Source: Mycolicibacterium psychrotolerans
GTDB taxonomy: Bacteria; Actinomycetota; Actinomycetes; Mycobacteriales; Mycobacteriaceae
NCBI RefSeq assembly: GCF_010729305.1
Contig: NZ_AP022574.1
Span: 5,022,001-5,086,000 of the forward strand
DNA: 64,000 nt
Reading direction: 5' to 3'
Shown: in pieces, positions 1 to 7,220 of the stretch
Numbering within the stretch: the stretch's first letter is position 1
Layout: every line of letters begins with the position of its first letter
Program-made: the position numbers and the translations under genes
The notes under the pieces: generated by a model
What the model was told of the DNA's origin: nothing
Databases searched by the model: none
What the model saw: the letters and a program-made list of their open reading frames with translations, nothing else

Positions 1-1
1 C

Positions 2-127
2 GCGCTGCGGGGTGACGATCACGGCTCGAGCTCGCCCTCGACACTGGACACCACCCTGGAATTCGACGTCAGCACCGGATCACTGACCGCCCGCCGGTGG
101 TCGGCGCATCCGCAGTGCGCATGCTGA
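2..127 (+). CDS. 3' end of a gene cut by the window edge; possible cyclodehydratase/ThiF-like protein (Rv3196 position)
   Basis: Only the last 41 codons are present, ending at a TGA at 125-127. The C-terminus reads RRWSAHPQCAC; a short tryptophan and His-Pro-x-Cys-x-Cys tail is common in the TOMM cyclodehydratase / ThiF-like proteins encoded next to this kinase in mycobacteria. Its place just upstream of the ABC1 kinase corresponds to Rv3196 of M. tuberculosis. The family assignment rests on this tail and on position, so it is tentative; the coding frame itself is open to the window edge. Confidence 0.45.
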   Translation, partial: ALRGDDHGSSSPSTLDTTLEFDVSTGSLTARRWSAHPQCAC

Positions 128-184
128 CAGCAGTCGTTGCCAACTCGTTGGTGGAAGTTCAGCGCGGTCGTGGATGATGGAATC

Positions 185-1531
185 GTGAGTGACATCAAGC
201 GGGGCCGAGCAGCGCGCAACGCCAAGCTGGCGTCGCTGCCCGTGGGCATGGCAGGACGTGCAGCGCTGGGCTTCGGCAAGCGGCTGACCGGCAAGTCCAA
301 AGACGAAGTCAACGCCGAGCTGATGGACAAGGCCGCTCAGCAGCTGTTCACCGTTCTCGGCGAACTCAAGGGCGGCGCCATGAAGGTCGGCCAGGCCTTG
401 TCGGTGATGGAAGCCGCGATCCCCGAGCAGTACGGCAAGCCCTACCGCGAAGCGCTCACCAAGCTGCAGCGCGAGGCGCCGCCGTTGCCTGCGGCCAAGG
501 TGCACCGCGTGCTCGATCAGCAGCTGGGCACCAAGTGGCGCGACCGGTTCCAGTCGTTCGACGACAAGTCGGTGGCGTCGGCCAGCATCGGCCAGGTGCA
601 CAAGGCGGTGTGGGCCGACGGCCGTGTGGTCGCGGTCAAGATCCAGTACCCGGGCGCCGACGAGGCGCTGCGCGCCGACCTCAAGACCATGCAGCGCATG
701 GTCAGCGTGCTCAAGCAACTGTCCCCCGGCGCCGACGTTCAGGGTGTGGTCAACGAGCTGATCGAGCGCACCGAGATGGAACTGGACTACCGGCTCGAAG
801 CCGACAACCAGCGCGCGTTCGCGAAGGCGTACGCGGGTGACCCGCATTTCGTGGTGCCGCACGTGGTGGCCAGCGCGCCGAAGGTCGTCATCCAGGAGTG
901 GATCGAAGGCATCCCGCTGTCGCAGATCATCCGCGAGGGCACGCAGGAGCAGAAGGATCTGATGGCCACCCGGCTGTTCGAGTTCTGCAACGACGCCCCG
1001 ACCCGGCTGGAGATGGTGCACGGCGACGCGCATCCCGGCAACTTCATGCTGATGCCCGACGACAAGATGGGCGTCATCGACTTCGGGGCGGTGGCCCCGA
1101 TGCCCGGCGGCTGGCCGGTGGAGCTCGGTCAGATCATGCGCTACGCCGTCGACAAGAACTACGACAAGCTTCTGCCGACGATGGAGAAGGCGGGGTTCAT
1201 CCAGAAGGGCCAGCAGGTCTCCACCAGCGAGATCGACGACATGCTCAAGCAGTATGTCGATCCCCTCCAGGTGCCGGTGTTCCACTACACCCGAAAGTGG
1301 CTGCAGCGCATGACGACGCTGGAACTGGACAAGGCGGCCGGCCAGATCAAGGCCGCGCGCCAGATGGACATCCCGCCGAAGCTGGCGATCCCGATGCGGG
1401 TGATCGCGTCGATCGTGGCGATCTCCTGCCAGCTCGACGCGCACGTCCCCACCCGGCGCATCGCCGAGGAGACAGTTCCCGGCTTCGCCGACCCCGACGC
1501 CGCGGAGGCATCGGGGTCAGCCGAAAGCTAG
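185..1531 (+). CDS. ABC1/AarF-family atypical kinase (Rv3197-like, MABC1)
   Basis: About 448 residues, the usual length for the mycobacterial ABC1 kinase. ABC1/UbiB proteins are atypical kinase-fold ATPases linked to isoprenoid or lipid-quinone metabolism. Visible motifs are the family-specific KVGQ (residues 67-70), the ATP-binding lysine in VAVKIQYPG (about 152), the catalytic-loop-like HGDAHPGN (about 279) and the metal-binding IDFG (about 298). An upstream TTG at 137 is in frame, but GTG at 185 gives the conserved N-terminus SDIKRGRAARNAK and is preceded by purine-rich GGATGATGG, so I chose 185. The stop overlaps the convergent whiB7 stop by 4 bp. Cellular substrate is unknown. Confidence 0.9.
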   Translation: MSDIKRGRAARNAKLASLPVGMAGRAALGFGKRLTGKSKDEVNAELMDKAAQQLFTVLGELKGGAMKVGQALSVMEAAIPEQYGKPYREALTKLQREAPPLPAAKVHRVLDQQLGTKWRDRFQSFDDKSVASASIGQVHKAVWADGRVVAVKIQYPGADEALRADLKTMQRMVSVLKQLSPGADVQGVVNELIERTEMELDYRLEADNQRAFAKAYAGDPHFVVPHVVASAPKVVIQEWIEGIPLSQIIREGTQEQKDLMATRLFEFCNDAPTRLEMVHGDAHPGNFMLMPDDKMGVIDFGAVAPMPGGWPVELGQIMRYAVDKNYDKLLPTMEKAGFIQKGQQVSTSEIDDMLKQYVDPLQVPVFHYTRKWLQRMTTLELDKAAGQIKAARQMDIPPKLAIPMRVIASIVAISCQLDAHVPTRRIAEETVPGFADPDAAEASGSAES

Positions 1532-1803
1532 GCTGCCACAGGGTCTTTCGCGTCCTTACGCGGCCGGCCCCTGGGCCGCTTGCGGGCGATGACGGTGCCC
1601 CGCTCGAAGATCTCGCCGCCCCACACGCCCCACGGCTCCTGCCGCTCCAACGCTGCGGTCAGGCACTCCCGCCGGAAAGGGCATTCGCCGCACAGGGCCT
1701 TGGCGCGCTCGAGGTCGCGCGGGTCCTCGGCGAACCACAGGTCGGGATCCTCGACATGACACGGCACCGACAGCTTCGATCTCTCACATGTCAGGGAAGA
1801 CAT
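1528..1803 (-). CDS. whiB7: WhiB7 transcriptional regulator of intrinsic antibiotic resistance
   Basis: A 91-residue WhiB protein. Four Fe-S ligands are visible (Cys15, Cys38, Cys41, Cys47), followed by the WhiB turn EPWGVWGGE (56-64) and a C-terminal AT-hook RGRPRK (78-83). The AT-hook separates WhiB7 from other WhiB paralogues. In mycobacteria WhiB7 binds SigA and activates its own gene plus resistance genes (for example erm, eis, tap) after ribosome stress; here it acts as a cytoplasmic transcription factor. The gene lies downstream of a roughly 350-nt leader carrying an open reading frame and a strong hairpin, consistent with attenuation control. It converges with the ABC1 kinase. Confidence 0.95.
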   Translation of the reverse strand: MSSLTCERSKLSVPCHVEDPDLWFAEDPRDLERAKALCGECPFRRECLTAALERQEPWGVWGGEIFERGTVIARKRPRGRPRKDAKDPVAA

Positions 1804-1885
1804 GTCCGGTCCTCTGCTTCCTGGTCGTTTTGTCGTCTGGCTGAACTCTGTCGTGGATCGGTGACCAGGTCTTGTCTGACAAAGA

Positions 1886-1925
1886 CGAAGGCCACGGATC
1901 CGTGGTTGCGGGTCCGTGGCCTTCG
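1886..1925 (-). terminator. Attenuator hairpin in the whiB7 leader
   Basis: Perfect 13-bp inverted repeat (1886-1898 pairs with 1913-1925) with a 14-base loop, followed in the whiB7 transcription direction by CGTCTTTGTC. It lies about 80 nt before the whiB7 start and about 20 nt after the stop of the leader reading frame. A second perfect palindrome, CCACGGATCCGTGG (1892-1905), overlaps one arm and could form an alternative fold. The arrangement fits the uORF-dependent termination/antitermination described for mycobacterial whiB7; the role here is inferred. Confidence 0.75.
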
Positions 1926-1944
1926 ATGGCGGTGAGGGCTCTGG

Positions 1945-2109
1945 CTAGTGAGAGCCCCTCACGGACGCGGCAACCGTGCCGGCTGCGGCGGCGCGGCGCT
2001 TACGCGCGGCGGCAGCGGCGGGAATGGCGGTATGCACCTCGGTGAAGGCGTGCGGAGACCACGGCATGCCGGCTGCGGCTACGACGTAAAACGCGTGATT
2101 GCTGACCAT
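1945..2109 (-). CDS. Candidate whiB7 leader peptide (uORF)
   Basis: A 54-codon frame starting ATG at 2109 (MVSNHAFYVVAAAGMPWS...), with AGGAGG 11 nt upstream, ending about 20 nt before the attenuator hairpin. It is the best ribosome-entry site in the 415-base region between uvrD2 and whiB7. Upstream open frames in whiB7 leaders are known to couple translation stalling to readthrough. The C-terminal part is alanine- and arginine-rich and low in complexity, so the peptide may function only through being translated. An in-frame upstream ATG (2139) exists but lacks a ribosome site. Confidence 0.5.
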   Translation of the reverse strand: MVSNHAFYVVAAAGMPWSPHAFTEVHTAIPAAAAARKRRAAAAGTVAASVRGSH

Positions 2110-2156
2110 GATCGCGGCATCCTCCTCTCGCACATGCACCTTCGTGTGTTGTTCTG

Positions 2157-2195
2157 AGGCTAGACGCTACCAGCGAAATCGCTCAACACAATTTT
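2157..2195 (-). promoter_or_regulatory. whiB7 promoter with AT-rich WhiB7 box
   Basis: On the minus strand AAAATT (2190-2195) is followed by three bases (GTG) and then a -35-like TTGAGC (2181-2186). A -10-like TAGCCT (2157-2162) follows after 18 bp. An AT-rich patch about 3 bp upstream of the -35 element is the documented hallmark of WhiB7-activated promoters, which the AT-hook contacts. The transcript would start near 2150, giving a leader of about 350 nt before whiB7. Confidence 0.7.
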
Positions 2196-2218
2196 GACCT
2201 GCGCCTTTGGCGCGATCT

Positions 2219-4342
2219 TTACGACTTTTGGCGGTCTCTGACCAGCCCGAGCACGTCGGCGCCGAACTGCTCGAGCTTGCGTGCGCCGATGCCGGGGATC
2301 GCGACCAGCGCGGCATCGTCACCCGGAAGGGACTCCGCGATCGCGATCAGCGTGTTGTCGGTGAACACGACGTAGGCGGGCACGCTCATCTCCTTCGAGA
2401 TGCGCAGCCGCCAGTCCTTCAGGTCGGCGAGCAGTTGTTCGTCGATGTCGGACGGGCACGTCTCGCACCGGCGAAGCATGATCGCCGCGGAAGCAGACAG
2501 CGGGGCGTTGCACACCCGGCACCGCGGGGCCGGGCCGCGGGGCTTGCGCGACCGGCTGGGCCCCTCGTCGCGTGCCGACTGCGGCGCGATGCCGTTGAGG
2601 AACCGCGACGGCCGTCGGCCCTGACGACCCCCGGGGTTCCGGGCCAGCGCCCAGCTGAGCGCCAAATGCACACGCGCCCTCGTGATTCCGACGTAGAACA
2701 GGCGCCGCTCCTCCTCGACCGGTTCGCTGTCGGGACCGTGGGACAGGGCATGGGAGATCGGCAGCGTGCCGTCGGCCAGACCGACGAGGAACACCGCGTC
2801 CCACTCCAGGCCCTTCGCGGCGTGCAGCGACGCGAGCGTGACACCCTGCACCACCGGCGGGTGGCGCGAGTCGGCCCGCTGCCGCAACTCGGTCAGCAGT
2901 GTGCGCAAGTCCAGCTGCGGGCGCTGGGCGACCTCGTCGTCGACGAGGTCGGCGAGGGCGGCCAGCGCCTCCCAGCGATCCCGGGCGCGGGTACCGGCCG
3001 GCGCCTCGGCGGTCAGGCCGAGCGGTTCGAGCGTCGCCCGCACCAACTCCGGCAGTGCCCCCTCGGTCTCCCGTTCGGCGGCGCGCTGCAGCGCCAGCAG
3101 GGCCTGCCGCACTTCCTGGCGACTGAAGAAGCCTTCGCCGCCGCGGACCTGGAAAGGGATACCGGCCTCGGTGAGCGCCTCCTCGTAAACCTCGGACTGC
3201 GCGTTGATGCGATACAGCACCGCGATCTCGGCGGGAGCGGTGCCGGCGTCGACGAGCTTGTTGACGTTGCGCGCGACCGCAGCGGCCTCGGCGACCTCGT
3301 CGGGATACTCGTTGAACGTCGGATTCGGCCCGGGCGGACGCTGCCCGACCAGATGCAGCCGACTGCCCGCCATCCGGCCGCGGGCCGCGGAGATGACCCG
3401 ATTGGCCAGCGACACGACCTGCGGGGTGGACCGGTAGTCCCGCTCCAGCCGGACCACCGCGGCGTCGGGGAACCGGCGGGAGAAGTCGAGCAGATAGCGC
3501 GGCGAGGCGCCGGTGAACGAATAGATGGTCTGGTTGGCGTCGCCGACGACGGTCAGGTCGTCGCGGTTGCCGAGCCACGCGTCGAGCACCCGCTGCTGCA
3601 GCGGCGTCACGTCCTGGTACTCGTCGACGACGAAGCAGCGGTAGCGATCCCGGAACTCCTGGGCCACCGCGGCGTCGTTCTCGATGGCGGCGGCGGTGTG
3701 CAGCAGCAGGTCATCAAAGTCCAGGAGCATCAGATCGGCGCCGCGGGCCTTGAGCGCCTCGTATCCGGAGTAGACGGCCGCGACCTTCGCCGCGTCGAAC
3801 GGGATGTCGCGCCCGGATTCGGCCACCGTCGCCGGATAGTCCTCAGGACTGATCAACGAGGCCTTGGCCCATTCGATCTCTCCCGCCAGGTCGCGCACGT
3901 TGTCGGTTCCGGTGGGAAGGCCGCTGCGGTTGGCAGCCTGGGCTACCACGGCGAACTTCGAGTCGAGCAGCTGCCAGTCGGTGGTGCCGACGACCCGCGG
4001 CCAGAAGTAGGCGAGCTGGCGACGCGCCGCGGCGTGGAACGTCTGCGCCTGCACCGATTCTGTGGAGGTGCCGACATCATCGCTGCTGAGCGCACGCAGC
4101 CGCGCCCGCATCTCCCCCGCGGCGCGCTGGGTGAACGTGACGGCCAGTACCTGACCAGGGGCGACGTGGCCTGCGGTCACCAGGTGCGCGATACGCCGGG
4201 TGATGGTGCGCGTCTTGCCCGTGCCGGCGCCCGCGAGCACGCACACCGGCCCGCGCGGGGCGAGGACGGCTTCGCGCTGCTCCTCGTCTAGGTCGCCCAG
4301 CAGCCGGTCACGCGAAGCCGTCGGGGACATGGCGACCATCAT
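2219..4342 (-). CDS. uvrD2: UvrD2 superfamily I DNA helicase
   Basis: About 707 residues. Walker A is GAGTGKT (38-44), followed by the DEYQD box, the RDYRSTPQVV motif and the C-terminal SF1 motif GITRARVHLALSW. The distinctive mycobacterial UvrD2 tail is present: a tetracysteine cluster (CRVCN ... RRCETC) and a C-terminal HRDC-like domain ending in IPGIGARKLEQFGADVLGLV. In M. tuberculosis UvrD2 is an essential 3'-5' DNA helicase. Three possible ATG starts lie at 4342, 4339 and 4330, none with a clear ribosome site; the first is used. Divergent from the mycoredoxin gene with about 70 bp between starts. Confidence 0.93.
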   Translation of the reverse strand: MMVAMSPTASRDRLLGDLDEEQREAVLAPRGPVCVLAGAGTGKTRTITRRIAHLVTAGHVAPGQVLAVTFTQRAAGEMRARLRALSSDDVGTSTESVQAQTFHAAARRQLAYFWPRVVGTTDWQLLDSKFAVVAQAANRSGLPTGTDNVRDLAGEIEWAKASLISPEDYPATVAESGRDIPFDAAKVAAVYSGYEALKARGADLMLLDFDDLLLHTAAAIENDAAVAQEFRDRYRCFVVDEYQDVTPLQQRVLDAWLGNRDDLTVVGDANQTIYSFTGASPRYLLDFSRRFPDAAVVRLERDYRSTPQVVSLANRVISAARGRMAGSRLHLVGQRPPGPNPTFNEYPDEVAEAAAVARNVNKLVDAGTAPAEIAVLYRINAQSEVYEEALTEAGIPFQVRGGEGFFSRQEVRQALLALQRAAERETEGALPELVRATLEPLGLTAEAPAGTRARDRWEALAALADLVDDEVAQRPQLDLRTLLTELRQRADSRHPPVVQGVTLASLHAAKGLEWDAVFLVGLADGTLPISHALSHGPDSEPVEEERRLFYVGITRARVHLALSWALARNPGGRQGRRPSRFLNGIAPQSARDEGPSRSRKPRGPAPRCRVCNAPLSASAAIMLRRCETCPSDIDEQLLADLKDWRLRISKEMSVPAYVVFTDNTLIAIAESLPGDDAALVAIPGIGARKLEQFGADVLGLVRDRQKS

Positions 4343-4411
4343 GTCAGCGCGGCCCGACAATCGCGGGCTGGGCCGGGGCATGTTCGCGGGGTCGACTACG
4401 TTGAAGTGCTT

Positions 4412-4666
4412 ATGAGCGCTGACGACACTGCTGCAGTGACCATGTACACGACGTCGTGGTGTGGCTACTGCGTCCGCCTGAAGAAGGCACTGAAGAACGA
4501 GGGCATCACCTACACCGAGGTGAACATCGAAGATGACCCCACCGCGGCGGAGTTCGTCGGCTCGGTCAACGGTGGCAACCACGTCGTCCCGACGATCAAG
4601 TTCCCCGACGGCTCGACGCTGACCAACCCGAGCGGCGCCCAGGTCAAAGCCAAGCTCGCCAGCTGA
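4412..4666 (+). CDS. mrx1: Mycoredoxin 1 (glutaredoxin-like, CGYC active site)
   Basis: An 84-residue thioredoxin-fold protein with active site WCGYC (Cys17-Cys20), the cis-proline VPT loop and the GG-containing substrate loop. Actinobacterial mycoredoxin reduces mycothiol mixed disulfides using mycothiol in place of glutathione. ATG 4412 gives MSADDTAAVTMYTTSW; an in-frame GTG at 4406 is less likely. Divergent from uvrD2 and convergent with nudC, whose stop lies 7 bp beyond. Confidence 0.93.
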   Translation: MSADDTAAVTMYTTSWCGYCVRLKKALKNEGITYTEVNIEDDPTAAEFVGSVNGGNHVVPTIKFPDGSTLTNPSGAQVKAKLAS

Positions 4667-4672
4667 GCGAAA

Positions 4673-5602
4673 TCAGCCCGCGGCGGCCCAGGACTCGATG
4701 ATCTCCCGGGCGATCGAGATCGACCCCGGCAGCAACAGCCGCGACCCGCTCTGCGAACTCCAGTCGCCCTGATCGAGGGCCTCACGGATCTCGGCACGGG
4801 TGAACCACGCCGCCTCGGCGATCTCGCCGTCGTTGAACGCGAACTCCTGCTCCGGGTCGCCGAGAGCATGGAACCCGACCATCAGCGACCGCGGGAACGG
4901 CCACGGCTGGGAGCCCAGGTACTCGACGTCGGTGACGTTCAGCCCGATCTCCTCGGCGATCTCGCGGACCACGCACGTTTCGAACGACTCACCGGCCTCG
5001 ACGAAGCCGGCCAGGATCGAGAACAGCCGCGGCGGCCACACCGTCTGGCGGGCCAGCACCGCGCGGTCATGGCCGTCGTGGACCAGGCAGATCACCGCAG
5101 GGTCGATACGCGGGAACTCCTCCTGCCCGGTCACCGGATTGATCCGCGACCAACCCGCTTTGATGGGTTTGGTCGGTGTGCCGTCGACCGGGCTGAAGCG
5201 AGCATGGTCGTGCCAGTTGAGCAGCGCGGTCGCGGTGGCGACCAGCTGGGCGCTGACATCGTCGAAGACGTGACCGGTGCGGCGCAGATCGAGCACCTCG
5301 GTCTCGGCGTCCGGGTCGTCGGGCGGCTGCAGATCCGAGCGCACCGCCCACACGTGCCGCCCGTCCTGCAGGCGGCCGAGGAACACGGCGTTCTCCGGGG
5401 GCGCGTCACCGGCGTCGGCGGCTCGGTGCAGCACCGCGCGACCCTCGGCGATCAACACCTGGTTGCGGCGGTCCACCCGCAGCAACAGTGCGTCGGCCCA
5501 GCCGGTCACCGCCGCATCGACGTCGGTGCGCAGGGTGTCGGCGCGGTCGGCGCCGACGCGGGAGAGCAGAGGAACGTTGCGCAGCCGGAAGCCGGCGCTC
5601 AT
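4673..5602 (-). CDS. nudC: NADH pyrophosphatase NudC (Nudix hydrolase)
   Basis: A 309-residue protein with a complete Nudix box from Gly199 to Leu221 (GFVEAGESFE...REIAEEIGL) and the NudC signature SQPWPFP (231-237). NudC cleaves NAD(H) to NMN(H) and AMP and removes NAD caps from RNA. The Cys4 zinc ribbon of Escherichia coli NudC is not visible: the corresponding region reads FSPVDGTP with no cysteines. An upstream in-frame ATG (5710) would add 36 residues and overlap the K+ channel gene; ATG 5602 gives the conserved MSAGFRLRNVPLLSR start and is preferred. Confidence 0.92.
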   Translation of the reverse strand: MSAGFRLRNVPLLSRVGADRADTLRTDVDAAVTGWADALLLRVDRRNQVLIAEGRAVLHRAADAGDAPPENAVFLGRLQDGRHVWAVRSDLQPPDDPDAETEVLDLRRTGHVFDDVSAQLVATATALLNWHDHARFSPVDGTPTKPIKAGWSRINPVTGQEEFPRIDPAVICLVHDGHDRAVLARQTVWPPRLFSILAGFVEAGESFETCVVREIAEEIGLNVTDVEYLGSQPWPFPRSLMVGFHALGDPEQEFAFNDGEIAEAAWFTRAEIREALDQGDWSSQSGSRLLLPGSISIAREIIESWAAAG

Positions 5603-5701
5603 CTCGGCCGTCCCTGTGCGTCGAAACCGACGTAATGGTGTCGTTGTCTCGCATGTTCGCGCCCAAACGTCGGTTTGGGCGACAGGAAGCCGGCGCTCAT
5701 C
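5585..5701. repeat. Short direct and inverted repeats between nudC and the K+ channel gene
   Basis: GGAAGCCGGCGCTCATC occurs twice about 99 bp apart: over the nudC start codon and at the K+ channel stop. Between the copies lies a perfect hairpin CGCCCAAA-CGTCGG-TTTGGGCG (5660-5681). A second inverted relationship links AAACCGACGT (near 5624-5633) with ACGTCGGTTT (5668-5677). This may be a small duplication plus a channel-gene terminator. Confidence 0.6.
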
Positions 5702-6776
5702 GTTCGGCATCCGCGGAACGGATGTAGAGAAGGCGGTCCCCCAGCTCGAGCGCGTCGACCTCGGGTTCGTCCACCCGGATCAGCTTTCCGTTGCGCACCA
5801 CGCCGAGCACGATGTCGGCCTGGTGGCGCGGCGACCCGCCCGCCTCCTTCGGTGTCACCTCGCGCTCGGCGATCGCGAAACCGGCGTCCGGGGTGAGCAG
5901 ATCCTCCATCACCTCGACCACGCTGGGCGTCTGGACCGCGATGCCCAGCAGCCGGCCGGCGGTCTCCGAGGTGACCACGGTGGAGTCGGCCCCGGACTGC
6001 TTGAGCAGGTGCTGGTTCTCCGCTTCGCGGACGGCGGCGATGATCTTGGCGTTGGGCGCCAGCTCGCGCGCGGTCAGCGTCACGAGCACCGCGGTGTCGT
6101 CCCGGTTGGTGGCGACGATGATCGATTTGGCGTGCTGGGCGCTGGCCAGCCGCAGCACCTCGGAGTCGGTGGCGCTGCCGCGCACCGTGACCAGGCCGGC
6201 ACTCTTCGCGCGTTCCAGGGCTGCGACGTCCTCGTCCACCACTACGATGTCTGCGGGCGCGACCTCGTCGCCGACCATCGCCGCGGCGGCGGTGCGGCCC
6301 TTTGTGCCGTAGCCGACGATGATGATGTGGTTGCGCAACTTGTTCCTCCAGCGCTGGATTTGGTACACCTGGCGCGACTGCGTGGTGAGGGTCTCGACGG
6401 TGGTACCGATGAGCACGATCAGGAACGCGATCCGCAGCGGCGTGATCACCAGGACGTTGACCAACCGTGCGGACGGTGTGATCGGAGTGATGTCGCCGTA
6501 GCCCGTGGTGGACAGTGACACGGTCGCGTAGTAGAGGCAGTCCAGGAACGACAGTGGGTTGTCCTGCGTGTCCCGGTAGCCGTCACGGTCGAAATACACG
6601 ATGAACACCGCAGCGAACAGCGCGGTCATCGCATAGATGACGCGAACAGTGATGCGCCGCGACGGACTGACCATCGTGGTGGGGATCTGCACCCTGTCGG
6701 TGAGCGCGTGCACCGGTAGGTCGGCCAGGGACTGGTCGAATCGGCGCAGCCGTCGGCGCAGAGCGCCCTCAGCCAC
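5697..6776 (-). CDS. Two-helix potassium channel with RCK/TrkA NAD-binding domain (Rv3200c-like)
   Basis: About 359 residues. One membrane helix (about 44-61) precedes a pore loop with selectivity filter TTGYGD (90-95). A second membrane helix covers about 105-125, then a cytoplasmic TrkA-N domain begins HIIIVGYGTKG (about 150-160), followed by a TrkA-C-like region ending LELGDRLLYIRS. This order is that of ligand-gated bacterial K+ channels of the Kch/MthK type. The start is GTG 6776. It lies upstream of nudC on the same strand, with 94 bp of repeat-containing sequence between. Confidence 0.9.
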   Translation of the reverse strand: MAEGALRRRLRRFDQSLADLPVHALTDRVQIPTTMVSPSRRITVRVIYAMTALFAAVFIVYFDRDGYRDTQDNPLSFLDCLYYATVSLSTTGYGDITPITPSARLVNVLVITPLRIAFLIVLIGTTVETLTTQSRQVYQIQRWRNKLRNHIIIVGYGTKGRTAAAAMVGDEVAPADIVVVDEDVAALERAKSAGLVTVRGSATDSEVLRLASAQHAKSIIVATNRDDTAVLVTLTARELAPNAKIIAAVREAENQHLLKQSGADSTVVTSETAGRLLGIAVQTPSVVEVMEDLLTPDAGFAIAEREVTPKEAGGSPRHQADIVLGVVRNGKLIRVDEPEVDALELGDRLLYIRSADAER

Positions 6777-6822
6777 GGGGGCCAGTCACGATGTGAGGCT
6801 GTCGCACCCGCACAATGTAATC

Positions 6823-7218
6823 ATGACCTCCTCCCCGGCCGTACTGCAGCGGTTCAGCTCGTCATCGCGCGGCACCAAGATGGGCATCTGGCTGATCGGC
6901 ATGGGGGTCCTGCACTTCGCGGCGCCGAAGCCGTTCGACTCGATCGTGCCCGAGGAACTTCCCGGCACCCAGCGCTTCTACACGCTGGCCTCCGGTGTCG
7001 CCGAGGTCGGTGTCGGCGCTCTGCTGGTCGCTCCGAAGACCCGCAGATTCGGCGCGCTCGCCGCGATCGCGCTGTTTCTCGGCGTGCTACCCGGCAACGT
7101 GAACATGGTGCGGTTGTGGAAGAACAAGCCGCTGGCGATGCGGTTGATCGCGATCGCGCGGCTTCCGATCCAGGTGCCGATGATCACGCAGGCGCTGAAG
7201 GTTTACCGCGAGAGCTGA
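6823..7218 (+). CDS. DoxX-like small membrane protein
   Basis: A 131-residue protein with several hydrophobic stretches (IWLIGMGVLHFAAP, VAEVGVGALLVAP, FGALAAIALFLGVLPGNVNM) in the DoxX-like layout. ATG 6823 was chosen over a longer frame that would overlap the divergent channel gene. It is not an obvious member of the conserved M. tuberculosis gene order. Function is not known. Convergent with adnB, 2 bp between stops. Confidence 0.7.
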   Translation: MTSSPAVLQRFSSSSRGTKMGIWLIGMGVLHFAAPKPFDSIVPEELPGTQRFYTLASGVAEVGVGALLVAPKTRRFGALAAIALFLGVLPGNVNMVRLWKNKPLAMRLIAIARLPIQVPMITQALKVYRES

Positions 7219-7220
7219 GT

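Noticed and set aside
80..1444. Long open frame antisense to the ABC1 kinase (about 454 codons)
   Set aside because: High G+C produces long antisense frames. The protein is low-complexity His/Arg/Leu-rich, and the opposite strand encodes a complete conserved kinase.
2207..4291. 694-codon frame antisense to uvrD2
   Set aside because: Composition is typical of a shadow frame and no domain is recognisable; UvrD2 motifs run the full length of the other strand.
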